Source of the DNA: Bacteroidales bacterium
Lineage (GTDB): Bacteria > Bacteroidota > Bacteroidia > Bacteroidales > Porphyromonadaceae
Length of the DNA: 64,000 nucleotides
Reading direction: 5' to 3'
Assembly (NCBI GenBank): GCA_004555765.1
Contig: SFHG01000006.1
Location: 1 to 64,000 of the forward strand
Part shown: positions 35,110 to 43,835 of the stretch, piece after piece
Layout of the letters: every line of letters starts with the position of its first letter
How positions within the stretch are numbered: position 1 is the first letter of the stretch
The notes under the pieces: model-generated
The model's database searches: none
What the model was told of the DNA's origin: nothing
What the model saw: only the letters and a program-made list of their open reading frames with translations
Made by a program: the position numbers and the translations under genes

Positions 35110-35955
35110 ATGAAAAGTATACAGTGCATCAAACGTGAGACGGCAGAGCGCCTCACTGCCTACTACCCGCCGGACGAAGCGGAGGCGCTTTCCCGCATCC
35201 TCGTAGAGGAGATCGGCGGGAAGCCCTACCCTTCGTTGGTTTTAGAGGCGTACAAACTTACCGAAAAAGAGCTTGCGACGCTTAGTGACGAGACCGACCG
35301 GCTTCTTCGGCACGAGCCACTCGGGCAAGTCATCGGTCACGCGTGGTTTGGAGACCTCCCGCTTAAAGTAACACGCCGGACGCTCATTCCGAGACCGGAA
35401 ACGGAGGAGCTCTGTGAAAGAATCGTGTCCAAGGGGTGGCTCGCTTCCGCCCGCACCGCACTCGATGTCGGCACCGGCACAGGTGCCATCGCCCTTTTCC
35501 TCAAAAGCCGCGCCCCACAGGTCGAAGTACACGCTTTGGAAATCGACCCCGAGACCCTTGCCGTGGCAGAAGGCAACGCGCGTAACCTCGCTCTTCCTGT
35601 CCGCTTCCACTTGGGGAGCATCTTGGACGGTGAGCCTTTGGGAGCTTTCGACCTCGTCGTGAGCAATCCCCCCTACATCCTTCCCTCGGAGCGGGAAGAG
35701 ATGATGCCCCACGTCCTTGAGTACGAACCGCACGGGGCGCTCTTCGTCCCGAAGGAAGATCCGATACTTTTTTACCGAGCCATTCTTGAGCGACTCGGCT
35801 CCGATATGTCTCCCGGGAGCCGCATCGCTCTCGAACTGAATCCACTCACGGCAGAGGACGTGGAAGCACTGTACCGGGAAGCGGGATTTCGCACGGAGCT
35901 CTCCCGCGACCTCTACGGGAAAGTGCGCTTCCTTTTTGCCGAAAAAACGGACTAA
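35110..35955 (+). CDS. prmC: Peptide chain release factor N5-glutamine methyltransferase
   Basis: 281 residues. It methylates the glutamine of the GGQ motif in RF1 and RF2 using SAM. The SAM site is ALDVGTGTGAIALFL and the catalytic motif is VVSNPPYILPSE; TLIPRPETEELCE is the conserved block before the fold. The ATG at 35110 is chosen over the TTG at 35101, which overlaps the -7 box. RecX, ComF and XerD genes follow on the same strand, after a gap that holds a repeat copy. Confidence 0.94.
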   Translation: MKSIQCIKRETAERLTAYYPPDEAEALSRILVEEIGGKPYPSLVLEAYKLTEKELATLSDETDRLLRHEPLGQVIGHAWFGDLPLKVTRRTLIPRPETEELCERIVSKGWLASARTALDVGTGTGAIALFLKSRAPQVEVHALEIDPETLAVAEGNARNLALPVRFHLGSILDGEPLGAFDLVVSNPPYILPSEREEMMPHVLEYEPHGALFVPKEDPILFYRAILERLGSDMSPGSRIALELNPLTAEDVEALYREAGFRTELSRDLYGKVRFLFAEKTD

Positions 35956-36039
35956 ATTTTGGTCTGTATCTCGCAAACACCTTGACCTGTACCCGGAGAA
36001 AACTTTGGTACGTGTCCCGCAAAAACTTTGGTACGTGCA
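35956..36039. repeat. Intergenic repeat family, copy 7
   Basis: TTTTGGTCTGTATCTCGCAAAC, then CTTGACCTGTACCCGGAG, AACTTTGGTACGTGTCCCGCAAA and AACTTTGGTACGTGCAAAAA. Four modules in the same orientation, two of them a direct repeat of 16 bases (AACTTTGGTACGTG plus flanks). It separates prmC from recX by 92 bases. Confidence 0.75.
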
Positions 36040-36047
36040 AAAAATAT

Positions 36048-36572
36048 ATGACCGACGACGAACTCTATCACAAACTCCTCCTCAAAGCCGGCGCCTACAC
36101 CGCCCGAGCCGAGCATTCGCCCAAAGAAGTGGAAGCCAAGCTCTACACTTGGGGTGGCGAAGACCTCTCCCCCGCCCTTGCCACCCGCATCCTCGCTGAG
36201 CTCGAAAGGGAAGGCTACGTCGACGCACGGCGCTACGCCGAGAAGTACACCCGCGACAAAGCACTCTTTCTGCACAAAGGACCCAAGCTCATTCGTCGGG
36301 AACTCTTTATGAAAGGCATCACGGACAAAAGCATGATCAGTGACGCACTCTCCACCATCGACGACGAAGAGTGGAGCGAGGCGCTCAAGACCTACCTCAG
36401 TCCAAAGGTGAGCCGGTACCGCTCCAAAGCCAAAGACACACGCGACCTCTCCTCACGTCTCTACCGCGCCGCCTATGCCCGCGGGTACGAAGACAGGCAG
36501 ATACGCGCCTACCTGAGGGAGGCGGATTTGGGCGAAGCGGAAGACTTCGGTGACGGCGATGATTGGGACTGA
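36048..36572 (+). CDS. recX: RecX-type regulatory protein
   Basis: 174 residues, helical, with repeated three-helix motifs: RAEHSPKEVEAKLYTWG, ILAELEREGYVDARRYAEKYTRDKA, GPKLIRRELFMKGI. This is the RecX pattern; RecX binds RecA filaments and modulates recombination. The ATG at 36048 is chosen because upstream codons translate the repeat element. It overlaps the ComF-like gene by 14 bases or more. Confidence 0.87.
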   Translation: MTDDELYHKLLLKAGAYTARAEHSPKEVEAKLYTWGGEDLSPALATRILAELEREGYVDARRYAEKYTRDKALFLHKGPKLIRRELFMKGITDKSMISDALSTIDDEEWSEALKTYLSPKVSRYRSKAKDTRDLSSRLYRAAYARGYEDRQIRAYLREADLGEAEDFGDGDDWD

Positions 36573-37299
36573 AGGGACATCGGGGCGTTTTCTCAAGCCG
36601 ATCAAAAGGGGACTATTGTCCGTGACGGATGCCCTCTTTCCCGCCTACTGTCTCTCCTGTGGCAGACGGACGGAGGAGGGACGGAGATTTCTGTGCAAGT
36701 CCTGCTTCGACCTCCTTCCGAGAGATCTGCCCGAGAGTGACTATTATGGTGCCGTCGCCCGCCTCGCGGGACTATCCCCCTTCGCCGAATACCGGTCCGA
36801 CCTCCTTTTCTCTCGCTTTAATGCCTCCCGCCTTCTGCTCCACCAAATCAAGTACCGGGACTGCCCCGAGATCGCTTACCGTCTCGCGAAAGCGTTTACA
36901 TCCGGGCACAGAGCCAAGGGACACTTCTCCGACGTCTCGATCATACTTCCCATCCCACTCGCCCCGGGACGGATGAGACAAAGAGGCTACAACCAGTCCG
37001 ACTACATCGCCCGAGGTCTCTCCGAAGGTCTCGGAGTACCCGTGCGGAGCGACCTCTTGGCACGCCGGGAATCCACAGGTTCCCAGACGGGGCGCGGCAA
37101 GAGCAGCCGCTGGGAAGAGTTGGAAGGCCTCTTTTACCTTCCCAAGCCCTCCGAAGTCCGAGACCGACGCCTCCTCATCTGCGACGACCTGCTCACATCG
37201 GGCTCCACACTCCTGCACGCCGCCGGAGCGCTCCTATCCTCAGAGACCCCGCCGGAGTCTCTCTCCTACTATACCCTTTTTCTGAACTTCGTTCCCTAA
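36559..37299 (+). CDS. ComF family phosphoribosyltransferase-like protein
   Basis: About 246 residues. An N-terminal zinc-ribbon (AYCLSCGRR and FLCKSCFDLL) is followed by a phosphoribosyltransferase fold with IILPIPLAPGRMRQRGYNQS and the PRPP loop LLICDDLLTSGSTLL. ComF proteins take part in DNA uptake or recombination-related processes. The frame also opens at a GTG (36550); the ATG at 36559 is preferred. It overlaps recX and lies three bases before xerD, so recX-comF-xerD look like one DNA-processing unit. Confidence 0.88.
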   Translation: MIGTEGTSGRFLKPIKRGLLSVTDALFPAYCLSCGRRTEEGRRFLCKSCFDLLPRDLPESDYYGAVARLAGLSPFAEYRSDLLFSRFNASRLLLHQIKYRDCPEIAYRLAKAFTSGHRAKGHFSDVSIILPIPLAPGRMRQRGYNQSDYIARGLSEGLGVPVRSDLLARRESTGSQTGRGKSSRWEELEGLFYLPKPSEVRDRRLLICDDLLTSGSTLLHAAGALLSSETPPESLSYYTLFLNFVP

Positions 37300-37302
37300 G
37301 GT

Positions 37303-38226
37303 ATGCCTACCCGTCTCCCCGCCGCCTCCCATCCGGACGAGATACTGGGCGATTACCGTCAGTACCTCATCCTTGAGCGCGGCCTCTCCGAAAATACCCT
37401 CCTCAGCTACACCCGCGACCTGAACCACCTCTTCGAGTTTGCGGACTCGTATCGGGGCGGCACGAGTGTCTTTGACCTCAAGTACGAAGACCTCGAGACC
37501 TTTCTCTCTTTCCTTGCGGATCTGGGTTTGGGACAAAACAGTATGGCGCGCGTCGTGAGCGGGATCAAAAGTTTCTACCGCTTCCTTGAGCTCGAGGAGA
37601 TTGTCCCCGACAACCCCACCCTTCTCCTCGAAACACCGGCACACGGGCGGCACCTGCCGGAAGTTCTCTCCGTGGAGGAGGTGGACACGATACTGGATGC
37701 AATCGACACGGAGACGGACAAAGGGGTACGCGACCGGGCTCTCTTGGAACTGCTTTACAGCTGCGGTCTGAGGGTTTCGGAGGCCTGTAACCTCACTTTC
37801 GGACAAATCTTCCTTGATGAGAAATTCGTCCGCGTCATCGGGAAGGGGAATAAAGAGCGTCTCGTACCGATGAGTTCCGAAGCCTGTGACCGCATCAGAG
37901 CCTACCTACCCATACGCCACGAAATCGTCCCTAAAGCGGGTCAAGGCGACTACATTTTCCTCTCCCGCGAGCGGAGCGCCATCACGCGTCAGATGGTCTT
38001 CACGTTGCTGAAAAAATTGACCTGTGAGGCGGGCATCACGAAGAAGATCTCACCCCATACCTTTCGTCACAGTTTCGCCACCCATCTGCTGGAAGGCGGG
38101 GCGAACCTCCAGGCGATTCGCGATATGCTCGGACACGCGGACATCGGCACGACGGAGATCTACACGCACATCGAACGCTCCCGCCTCCGGGACGAGATCC
38201 TCAGTCACCACCCCCGCAATAAATGA
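37303..38226 (+). CDS. xerD: Tyrosine recombinase XerC/XerD type
   Basis: 307 residues. The N-terminal SAM-like core-binding domain (about 10-110) is followed by the catalytic domain with the full set of residues: Arg157 (CGLRVSE), Lys181 (GKGNKER), His252 and Arg255 (HTFRHSFATHL), His278 (MLGHADI) and Tyr287 (TTEIYTHI). It resolves chromosome dimers at dif. Length and context (housekeeping operon, no mobile genes nearby) favour XerD over a phage or transposon integrase. No dif-like site was recognised in the window. Confidence 0.92.
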   Translation: MPTRLPAASHPDEILGDYRQYLILERGLSENTLLSYTRDLNHLFEFADSYRGGTSVFDLKYEDLETFLSFLADLGLGQNSMARVVSGIKSFYRFLELEEIVPDNPTLLLETPAHGRHLPEVLSVEEVDTILDAIDTETDKGVRDRALLELLYSCGLRVSEACNLTFGQIFLDEKFVRVIGKGNKERLVPMSSEACDRIRAYLPIRHEIVPKAGQGDYIFLSRERSAITRQMVFTLLKKLTCEAGITKKISPHTFRHSFATHLLEGGANLQAIRDMLGHADIGTTEIYTHIERSRLRDEILSHHPRNK

Positions 38227-38313
38227 CCGCAACCGGTCGTTTTGGCATCACTGGTATAATCTATAACTTTCGTCCCGCCTCCACTCCGGATAGCCCCCTT
38301 ATTCGCAAACTTT
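38227..38313. other. Spacer after xerD
   Basis: The short stretch before repeat copy 8 shows no gene or recognisable signal beyond AT-poor sequence. Together with copy 8 and the promoter at 38451-38484 it makes up the 299-base gap before the kinase gene. Confidence 0.5.
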
Positions 38314-38400
38314 TTTGGTCTGTGTCTCAGGTCGGGGAGACACAGACCAAAGTTTTCTTTCCGCCCGGACCGAGCAGGCTCTTTTGGTACGTACCCCGCA
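38314..38400. repeat. Intergenic repeat family, copy 8: 15-bp perfect hairpin
   Basis: TTTGGTCTGTGTCTC (38314-38328) is the exact reverse complement of 38337-38351, with an eight-base loop, and is followed by GTTTTCTTT. Further modules CGCCCGGACCGAG and TTTTGGTACGTACCCCGC follow to about 38400. The hairpin plus T-rich tail could terminate the xerD transcript. Confidence 0.8.
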
Positions 38401-38450
38401 AAAAAGACATTCACACAGGACCTCGTCTGCCGCGCCCAACTCACTCGGAC

Positions 38451-38484
38451 ATTGGACACACCTCCCCAAAAAGCACTACCTTTG
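38451..38484 (+). promoter_or_regulatory. Promoter of the kinase-murQ operon
   Basis: ATTG (38451-38454) is followed after 22 bases by TACCTTTG (38477-38484), a full match to TAnnTTTG, 41 bases before the start codon. Confidence 0.65.
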
Positions 38485-38525
38485 TACCACACAAGATTCT
38501 CCCAAAATGTAAATAGCTCCGGCTT

Positions 38526-39344
38526 ATGAAACAAATACTCGTCGCAGACAGCGGATCCACAAAGACCGAGTGGTGGACGAACGGGCAAATCTACCGCACC
38601 CGTGGACTGAACCCTTTCTTCGTCTCCCCCGAGGAAATCAGACATGTAATAGAGACGGAACTACCCCGGGGGATCCGTCCCGAAGCGGTCTACTTCTACG
38701 GCGCCGGCGCGACCCCCGAGAAAGCGCTCGACCTCTCGGACACGCTCTCTGCCGTCTACAAGGGAGCGGAAATACACGTTTGGAGCGATATGCTCGGTGC
38801 CGCACGGGCACTCTGCGGAGACACGCCGGGGATCGCCTGCATCCTCGGCACGGGGGCAAATTCCTGCCTCTACGACGGTAAGGACATGACCGCCAACGTC
38901 TCGCCCCTCGGCTACATCATCGGGGACGAAGGCAGCGGTGCCGTCCTCGGCAAACTTTTCGTCGGTGCACTCCTCAAAAACCAATTTCCCAAGGGACTGA
39001 AGGAAGAGTTCCTCTACCGGTACGGAACCACCCCTGCCGAAATTATGGACTGCATCTACCGCCGTCCGCTCCCCAATCGCTACCTGGCCTCCTTTTCGCC
39101 CTTCATCGCGTCGCATCTGGGAGTAAGAGAGATTCGGGAAATGGTTCGGGAGGCCTTTCGGCTTTTCATCGTCCGCAACGTGAAGCAGTACCCGGAGCAC
39201 GTCTCTTTGCCCGTACATTTCGCGGGGTCTGTCTCGAAGCACTACGAAGAGGTTCTTTCGGAGGCCTGCGAGGCGGAGCACATCACCCTCGGACGAATCC
39301 TGGCCACACCCATCGAAAGTCTCGTGGCATACCACGACAAATAA
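38526..39344 (+). CDS. BadF/BcrA-type sugar kinase, probably for N-acetylmuramate or N-acetylglucosamine
   Basis: 272-residue ASKHA-fold kinase. Nucleotide motifs: ADSGSTKTEWW (phosphate 1), IACILGTGANSCLYDG (phosphate 2 region) and YIIGDEGSGAVLGK (characteristic of the GlcNAc kinase/BadF group); HFAGSVSKHYEEVL is the adenosine motif region. It lies 16 bases before murQ, whose product acts on MurNAc 6-phosphate. A MurK-like role, phosphorylating MurNAc and/or GlcNAc recovered from peptidoglycan, is therefore inferred. No transporter for amino sugars is encoded here. Confidence 0.85.
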   Translation: MKQILVADSGSTKTEWWTNGQIYRTRGLNPFFVSPEEIRHVIETELPRGIRPEAVYFYGAGATPEKALDLSDTLSAVYKGAEIHVWSDMLGAARALCGDTPGIACILGTGANSCLYDGKDMTANVSPLGYIIGDEGSGAVLGKLFVGALLKNQFPKGLKEEFLYRYGTTPAEIMDCIYRRPLPNRYLASFSPFIASHLGVREIREMVREAFRLFIVRNVKQYPEHVSLPVHFAGSVSKHYEEVLSEACEAEHITLGRILATPIESLVAYHDK

Positions 39345-39360
39345 GTTGCACCCGAAAGAA

Positions 39361-40173
39361 ATGGACACATTCGACCGCATCACGGAGCACCCTTCGCTCT
39401 ACGACCGACTGGAAGAGAAATCGGTACACGAAATCCTCACGGACATCAATACGGAAGACCAAAAGGTCGCCCTTGCCGTGCGAAAAGCCCTTCCCGTCAT
39501 CGAGCGACTCGTCGAAGCCATCCTCCCCAATATGGAGCGTGGCGGTCGGGTCTTTTACATAGGAGCGGGGACGAGCGGGCGCCTCGGTGTACTGGATGCA
39601 TCCGAGATACCGCCTACTTTCGGGATGCCGCCCACGCTTTTCGTCGGACTCATAGCGGGCGGAGACTACGCTCTGAGGCACCCCGTGGAAAATGCCGAAG
39701 ACTCCCGCGAGCAGGTGCAAAAAGACCTCGCCATACACCACCTTACCCCAAAAGACGCCCTTATCGGCATCGCCGCTTCCGGCACCACACCCTACGTCGT
39801 CAGCGGGATACGGTTGGCCCGGGAAGCAGGGCTTGTCACAGGCGGCATCACCTCCAATCCCCACAGTCCGGTTGCCACGGAAGCAGAGTACCCCATCGTC
39901 ACGGTGGTCGGACCCGAGTACGTCACGGGCAGCTCAAGGATGAAATCCGGCACTGCGCAGAAGATGGTCCTCAATATGATCTCCACCACGCTGATGATCC
40001 GTATGGGTCGCGTCAAAGGCAATAAGATGGTCGATATGCAGCTGACAAACGAGAAACTCGTCGACCGCGGCACCCGTATGCTCATGGAGACACTCGGTCT
40101 GGAGTACGGAGATGCCCGGGCGCTCCTCCTCCGATACGGATCCGTCCGAGCAGCGATGGACCGAAAAGCATAG
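39361..40173 (+). CDS. murQ: N-acetylmuramic acid 6-phosphate etherase
   Basis: 270 residues with one SIS domain. Key blocks are YIGAGTSGRLGVLDASEIPPT, GIAASGTTPYV and VTGSSRMKSGTAQKMVLNM, all diagnostic of MurQ. It cleaves the lactyl ether of MurNAc 6-phosphate to give GlcNAc 6-phosphate and D-lactate in the cytoplasm. The ATG at 39361 is preferred over a TTG at 39346. The pairing with the kinase gives a two-step MurNAc salvage route. Confidence 0.94.
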   Translation: MDTFDRITEHPSLYDRLEEKSVHEILTDINTEDQKVALAVRKALPVIERLVEAILPNMERGGRVFYIGAGTSGRLGVLDASEIPPTFGMPPTLFVGLIAGGDYALRHPVENAEDSREQVQKDLAIHHLTPKDALIGIAASGTTPYVVSGIRLAREAGLVTGGITSNPHSPVATEAEYPIVTVVGPEYVTGSSRMKSGTAQKMVLNMISTTLMIRMGRVKGNKMVDMQLTNEKLVDRGTRMLMETLGLEYGDARALLLRYGSVRAAMDRKA

Positions 40174-40323
40174 GCAGGTGCGAAAAAATGCGTACATTTG
40201 TCCCTAGAGGGATCGTTTTTGGGGCAGGTCTGCCCCGGAAATTAAACCAACGGCTTATCCGGAAGTCATAGAGATGAGACGATTAAGTCAGAGACACGAC
40301 AGAGAAAGAACAAATACACTAAA

Positions 40324-40737
40324 ATGAACACGAATATGAACAAAGCATTGACCCTTATGCTCGCGCTCTTCACCTCGCTTATGGTGTGGAGTACCTTTGG
40401 TGCGCAAGCCCAGGATGCCAAGAAGGCGGTCATTTCCATCCCCGTAAAAGAGTACGATTTCGGGAAGATTAAGGAGTCCGAAGGCAAAGTGAGCCACGTC
40501 TTTGAGATCAAAAACACAGGCAACGCGCCACTCGTCCTCACCCGCGTGATGAGCTCGTGCGGCTGTACCGTGCCCTCCTACGACAAGGAGCCCATCGCTC
40601 CCGGCAAAACCTCCAAAATCACCGTCACCTACGACCCCGCGGGACGCGTGTACCCCTTCGTAAAGACAGTCTCCGTCTACTCCAACGGGAAGGAAGGTCC
40701 CGAAGTCATCACGATAAAAGGAGAAGTGGTAAAGTGA
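40324..40737 (+). CDS. DUF1573 family exported protein
   Basis: 137 residues with a signal peptide (MALFTSLMVWSTFGAQAQ-like core, cleavage near residue 30). The mature part is one Ig-like DUF1573 domain: KEYDFGKIKESEGKVSHVFEIKNTG, then SSCGCTVPSYDKEPIAPGKTSKITVTYDP. The paired cysteines of SCGC are family features. Function unknown; such small periplasmic proteins are common in Bacteroidetes. An isolated TACATTTG at 40193-40200 might be its -7 box. Confidence 0.87.
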   Translation: MNTNMNKALTLMLALFTSLMVWSTFGAQAQDAKKAVISIPVKEYDFGKIKESEGKVSHVFEIKNTGNAPLVLTRVMSSCGCTVPSYDKEPIAPGKTSKITVTYDPAGRVYPFVKTVSVYSNGKEGPEVITIKGEVVK

Positions 40738-40798
40738 GCTTGGATCCTTTTCCGAAGAGACAGGCACACAGACCTCCGACAGCAAAAGACACAGAAGT

Positions 40799-41239
40799 AT
40801 GGGAAGAAAAGTTCCGGTCTTAGGACTTCTGAATATAGCCAAGAGCAAGCTTGGAGAGATCAGGATTAAAGACATCAGACGCTACGGGAGACATTTCTCG
40901 GAAGCTTCGTTCAGGGACAAGCTCCGCGCCGTGGGCAAACTTTTGGGAGAGAATATACTTTTTCCCATCCTCAAAGGCTACTACGTACTGACCTCTCCCA
41001 CCACAAAGGCAGGCGAGAAAGCCCTGCTCATTGGCGCACTCGGCTACTTTATCCTGCCTTTCGACTTCGTGCCGGACTTTTTGGCGGGACTGCTCGGCTT
41101 CGGGGACGACCTTATGGTGATTACTTTCGCCTTGGCGAAGGTGCAAAACAACATCACCCCCGAAATCGAAGAAAAAGTGGAGAGGATGATGCGGAAAATT
41201 TTGGGCGAACGTACGGCAGAAATCGACCTGCTCGCCTGA
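40799..41239 (+). CDS. YkvA/DUF1232 family membrane protein
   Basis: 146 residues. The DUF1232 core is ALLIGALGYFILPFDFVPDFL followed by GFGDDLMVITFALAKV, giving one or two membrane-associated helices, with charged flanks. The function of the family is unknown. It is 61 bases after the DUF1573 gene, and is closed by a strong hairpin at 41265-41313. Confidence 0.85.
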   Translation: MGRKVPVLGLLNIAKSKLGEIRIKDIRRYGRHFSEASFRDKLRAVGKLLGENILFPILKGYYVLTSPTTKAGEKALLIGALGYFILPFDFVPDFLAGLLGFGDDLMVITFALAKVQNNITPEIEEKVERMMRKILGERTAEIDLLA

Positions 41240-41264
41240 AAGCGCTACGCCCCGTCGCGCCACA

Positions 41265-41313
41265 AAAAAGAGAGGGTACAAAAGCCGCGTTTGCTTTTGT
41301 ACCTTCTCTTTTT
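41265..41313. terminator. Bidirectional-type terminator hairpin after the YkvA gene
   Basis: A 21-bp stem (41265-41285 with 41293-41313, one G-T pair) with A-rich and T-rich ends and a seven-base loop. It overlaps the -33 element of the next promoter. Confidence 0.85.
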
Positions 41314-41322
41314 GTACCTTTG
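41290..41322 (+). promoter_or_regulatory. Promoter of the tsaC-clc-fmt operon, inside the preceding hairpin
   Basis: TTTG (41290-41293) lies at the loop/right arm boundary of the terminator hairpin; after 21 bases comes TACCTTTG (41315-41322), a full TAnnTTTG match, 26 bases upstream of the start codon. Confidence 0.75.
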
Positions 41323-41348
41323 TAGCAAGATAAAACGGCAGACAAGAT

Positions 41349-41978
41349 ATGGCTTCAAAAAGATACGAAGATAAAAAGAGTACACAGGACGAAGTGCGCG
41401 TCACACCACCGAGGTACGACGCAGAAGATATGAAGCAGGCTCTCGCCACGCTCCAGGCCGGAGGCTTGATACTCTACCCTACGGACACGATCTGGGGCAT
41501 CGGCTGTGACGCGACAAACGCGGAAGCAGTCCGGAAAGTTTTTGTGCTCAAAAAGAGAGATGACGCCAAAGCGCTCATCTCCATTTATCATACCCCTACC
41601 ATCCTCCCCACCCTGATGACCAAAGTACCGGACGTGGCCTATGACCTCATCGATGCCGCACCCCGCCCGCTCACCATCATCTACCCGGATGTGAAAGGAC
41701 TGGCGGAGAACCTCCTTGCAGAAGACGGCACGGCAGGTATCCGCATCGTGGACGAATACTTTTGCAACGAACTCTGCAAGAGATTCCGCAAGCCCATAGT
41801 ATCCACGAGCGCCAACATCAGCGGAGAGCCGTCGCCGGCGAACTTCAAGGCTGTCTCCGACGAGATTAAGAATGGCGTGGACTACGTGGTAAAATACCGA
41901 CAGAAAGAAAGCGCCAAGCATACCGCCTCCAACATCATCAAGCTGGACGCAGACGGCGCTTTTAAGGTGCTGAGGTGA
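41349..41978 (+). CDS. tsaC: L-threonylcarbamoyladenylate synthase (Sua5/YrdC family)
   Basis: 209 residues. It makes threonylcarbamoyl-AMP for the t6A37 modification of ANN-decoding tRNAs. Motifs: GGLILYPTDTIWGIGCDATN, FVLKKRDDAKALI (KxR-type nucleotide site) and IVSTSANISGEPSP. It lacks the C-terminal Sua5 domain, so it is the short TsaC-like form with a slightly longer charged N-terminus. First gene of an operon with a ClC channel and Fmt. Confidence 0.92.
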   Translation: MASKRYEDKKSTQDEVRVTPPRYDAEDMKQALATLQAGGLILYPTDTIWGIGCDATNAEAVRKVFVLKKRDDAKALISIYHTPTILPTLMTKVPDVAYDLIDAAPRPLTIIYPDVKGLAENLLAEDGTAGIRIVDEYFCNELCKRFRKPIVSTSANISGEPSPANFKAVSDEIKNGVDYVVKYRQKESAKHTASNIIKLDADGAFKVLR

Positions 41979-42009
41979 TTTCATAAGGAGAAAGAAGTCG
42001 GGATCCCCT

Positions 42010-43818
42010 ATGGACGAGAGTACCCAAGCCATCAAAAACAGCCTCACGCTACGGATTCTCAACTGGCGCGAAAAGCATATCCCGGAGCGAATCTTTGTCG
42101 GGACACTCGCTTTCCTGACCGGGATCGTCTGCTCCGGAGCAGCCGCACTCCTAAAGGGTGTCATCTCCTTGATCCAGAACCTCGTGATGCACTTCAACGA
42201 TCTCTGGCAGCTCAACTACTTTTACCTCGTCACCCCCATCATCGGGATTCTTCTCTCGGGTCTTTTCGTCAAGTACATCCTCAAGCAGGACATCGGACAC
42301 GGCATCACAAAAGTCCTCCAGGCAGTGTCGCTGAGGAAAAGCCGCATCAAGCCACACAACACCTGGAGCTCACTTCTCGCCTCTTCCGTGACCATAGGAC
42401 TTGGGGGTTCGGTAGGAGCCGAAGCTCCGATTGTGCTCACAGGTTCAGCCATCGGAAGCAATATCGGGAGACTTTTCAGACTTGAGCACGGCAATTTGAT
42501 GCTGCTCGTCGGGTGCGGTGCCGCGGGTGCGATCGCCGGTATCTTCAAAGCCCCTATCACCGGACTTATTTTCGTCATCGAGGTACTGATGATGGACCTC
42601 ACGCTGACGAGCGTCCTACCGCTCCTCATCTCCTCCGTGACGGCTGCGACGATGAGCTATCTCTTGTTCGGGATGGACGCGATGTTCGAGTACGGGGCCA
42701 CTCAAGCTTTCAGTCTGAACCGCATCCCCTACGTCTTCCTTCTCGGCGTGGCAGGGGGATTCATCGCACTTTACTTCGTCCGCATGAGCCTTTTCCTTGA
42801 AGCGAACCTGCGACAGATCTCCTATTGGAAGCGGTTCGTGGTCTGTGGAGTGGTGCTCTCCCTGCTGATCTTCATTTTCCCGCCGCTCTATGGGGAAGGG
42901 TACTCGGTCATCAGCGCGCTTCTCTCCGGCGAAACGTCGGAGATTATGAGAGACTCGCTCTTTGCACTCATTTCTGGCCGTCCTTATACACTTCCGCTCT
43001 TTATAGGGCTCATCATCCTCGTCAAGATCTTTGCCACGGTGGCGACGAACTCCGGTGGCGGGGCGGGCGGTGTCTTTGCTCCCACGCTCTTCGTCGGCGC
43101 GTTGCTGGGGTTCCTTTTCTCGTATCTCTCCAATACCGTAAGCATCACCCCCTACCTTCCTGTCGACAACTTCATCCTCATGGGTATGGCGGGGGTTATG
43201 GCCGGTGTGATGCATGCGCCGCTCACCGCCACCTTTCTCATCGCGGAGCTCTCCGGCGGTTATAATCTCTTCCTACCGCTCCTCCTCGTCTCTATGACGA
43301 GCTACGGCATCTCCCGTCTCTTCATCACCCACAACATCTACGCCCTCCGCCTCGCGCAAACCGGGCAGCTCGTCACTCACTCGAAGGATCAGGCCGTCCT
43401 CACGCTTATGGATATGGGGCAGGTCTTGGAGAACGACTTCATTACCCTGAGACCGGATATGACGCTCGGGGAGGCCGTGGGGCAGTTTTCCAAGGGTGAA
43501 AGCACGCGTTTTCTGATGCCCGTGATTCAAGAAAAAGACAACCACCTCGTAGGCATCGTCTCCATAGAGCACATCCGCAACATTATGTTCCGTCCCGAGC
43601 TCTACGACCGCTTTATGGTCAATAAGATTATGGAGGTACCCCGCAAGCGGCTCACCACGACGATGAGCATGGAAGAGGTGATGCGTGCCTTCGAGGAAAC
43701 CAAAGCCTGGAACCTGCCCGTGGAGAACCCCGAAGGCGCCTACGTCGGCTTCGTAAGCAAGTCGAAGATCTTCAACATCTACCGCGAAGTCCTCAACGAC
43801 AACTTCGGCGGAGACTGA
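42010..43818 (+). CDS. ClC family chloride channel/antiporter with CBS domains
   Basis: 602 residues. The membrane domain spans about 20-435 and has the ClC signatures GLGGSVGAEAPIVLTGSAIG (the gating glutamate of GxEGP is kept as Glu in GAEAP) and NSGGGAGGVFAPTLFVGALLG. A pair of CBS domains follows at about 450-595 (FITLRPDMTLGEAVGQF; MSMEEVMRAFEETKAWNLPV), which usually bind adenine nucleotides and gate transport. The kept glutamate favours H+/Cl- exchange. It is 31 bases after tsaC. Confidence 0.92.
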   Translation: MDESTQAIKNSLTLRILNWREKHIPERIFVGTLAFLTGIVCSGAAALLKGVISLIQNLVMHFNDLWQLNYFYLVTPIIGILLSGLFVKYILKQDIGHGITKVLQAVSLRKSRIKPHNTWSSLLASSVTIGLGGSVGAEAPIVLTGSAIGSNIGRLFRLEHGNLMLLVGCGAAGAIAGIFKAPITGLIFVIEVLMMDLTLTSVLPLLISSVTAATMSYLLFGMDAMFEYGATQAFSLNRIPYVFLLGVAGGFIALYFVRMSLFLEANLRQISYWKRFVVCGVVLSLLIFIFPPLYGEGYSVISALLSGETSEIMRDSLFALISGRPYTLPLFIGLIILVKIFATVATNSGGGAGGVFAPTLFVGALLGFLFSYLSNTVSITPYLPVDNFILMGMAGVMAGVMHAPLTATFLIAELSGGYNLFLPLLLVSMTSYGISRLFITHNIYALRLAQTGQLVTHSKDQAVLTLMDMGQVLENDFITLRPDMTLGEAVGQFSKGESTRFLMPVIQEKDNHLVGIVSIEHIRNIMFRPELYDRFMVNKIMEVPRKRLTTTMSMEEVMRAFEETKAWNLPVENPEGAYVGFVSKSKIFNIYREVLNDNFGGD

Positions 43819-43835
43819 CCCCATTTCCCTTTCTT

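Noticed and set aside
37303..38226. Mobile-element integrase
   Set aside because: Length, motif set and the housekeeping operon fit XerD; no transposase, phage genes or attachment repeats are nearby.
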